A stretch of 64,000 bases of DNA, taken from Liolophura sinensis. Its lineage: Eukaryota > Mollusca > Polyplacophora > Chitonida > Chitonidae. Below the pieces are notes generated by a model. It saw only the letters and a list, made by a program, of their open reading frames with translations. It ran no database searches and was not told the DNA's origin. The stretch covers positions 43,128,645 through 43,192,644 of the forward strand of contig NC_088302.1 in assembly GCF_032854445.1 (NCBI RefSeq), given 5' to 3'. The translations under genes were made by a program, and so were the position numbers. Shown here piece after piece: positions 63,090 through 64,000 of this stretch; position 1 is the stretch's first letter, and each line of letters opens with the position of its first letter.

Positions 63090-64000
63090 CCAGGTAAACT
63101 TAATACTACTTCACTTAGGCTTACATACGACCGCAATCGATATTAAGACAAGAGTACAAGAAGGGCGTGGAGCACACCGCTGAACTTCGGCCAGTAAGTG
63201 CTGAACACTTCCACACGTCACACACAGTGTCAAAGCGGGCTTAAGGTGTACGTCAACTTAGTGGAAGGAAAGTGTACATGAATGGCCGTATGGGTTGGCT
63301 TATTACCACCAAGAACCCCATGCAAAACTTATCCTTTTTTTTGCGCTGACATGAACAGCTTATCATTTCATTGAAAATTCTTCTGCTTTTTTTGTCACAT
63401 GGCAAAAACAATTTTTGTACATGAATTAGTGAAATATTCTCGAGTGAGTTACACATCAATGAAGAAGCCCAGCATGACTAGACAATTGAATGAGAATGCA
63501 ACATCCTCCAAGTACTGCGTATTGTTAAGTTATTACTGTGACAAATCAGCACCAGGTTTCGTGACAAATGTAGCTTCACACATTTACAACAAACACCAAA
63601 AATGCAAAACCAACTAAAACTTACTAGTATATTTTTCCCACAGAATTAAATTCAGTTGGACACCTGTATTTGGATATCTCAACTTACAACACTCCATGCT
63701 TAAGATTGTCAACTTAAAAATGCCATCACCCTAACTCAGTCAAAGGTGTCCATAAATCCCACCAATGTATCCAAATACTTGACTTTATTTAATTCAGTGA
63801 AAAAAAAAGGTAAATCTCTTAGATTAACTTTCTCAATAGCCTTTCAGAGGTTTTAGAAATCCACTGCCTTTAATATTTTCAGAGGTGCAGGAAAGCAATG
63901 TGTTCACTTAATAGTTTGATTCAATGGTTTGGTTAAGTTATAGGCTGGTCATGCAAGGCAAATGGAAACTCAAACAACCGAGCTGTCCCATCAGGGATGT
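63090..64000. other. Intergenic DNA, nothing recognised
   Basis: Short frames at 63253-63617 are unsupported. Confidence 0.4.

Overview
The window is animal (metazoan) genomic DNA, most likely from a mollusc or a close lophotrochozoan relative. Reasons: coding sequence occurs only as short exons with GT/AG splice sites in AT-rich DNA; there are no bacterial operons; and one tRNA-headed SINE family of about 260 bp, of a type I associate with molluscan genomes, recurs some twenty times on both strands. I cannot name the species.

Protein-coding content is sparse. Four loci are supported to different degrees. (1) A plus-strand gene at about 56.57-60.87 kb: three candidate exons (56572-56632, 58477-59211, 60391 onward) whose reading phases join without a break. 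They encode a polar, Ser/Pro-rich protein with Arg/Lys-rich clusters that I do not recognise. (2) A minus-strand gene whose first exon (22442-22805) encodes a signal peptide and a 12-cysteine IGFBP-type domain, with two lower-confidence, phase-compatible exons downstream (21379-21494 and 20981-21181). (3) A minus-strand first exon at 49563-50313 for a roughly 250-residue protein with one membrane segment, ending in a strong donor. (4) A minus-strand cysteine-rich internal exon at 7146-7338. In addition, an ATG-initiated MADF-domain exon (54826-54991) follows a GC-rich sequence that looks like a PIF/Harbinger transposon end, so it may be mobile-element-derived.

The rest is mostly repeats. Tandem arrays with units of about 18-70 bp occur roughly every few kilobases (5.5, 8.3-9.3, 12.6, 13.7-14.2, 19.4-20.6, 24.8, 25.6-28.6, 28.8, 31.1, 34.4, 35.5-36.5, 40.5-41.6, 42.7 and 46.5 kb). 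Many long open frames are artefacts of these arrays. SINEs are inserted into unique DNA, introns and the arrays themselves, and several keep target-site duplications. A mid-sized dispersed repeat is present in three copies (about 9.98, 17.03 and 43.08 kb). The first copy is interrupted by a SINE whose pre-insertion site is preserved in the second. Two palindromic or TIR elements (6.1-6.6 kb and 47.1 kb) look like non-autonomous DNA transposons.

No rRNA gene, intact tRNA gene, CRISPR array or complete autonomous transposon was seen. Exon boundaries are read by eye from splice consensus and phase, and were not tested against transcripts.
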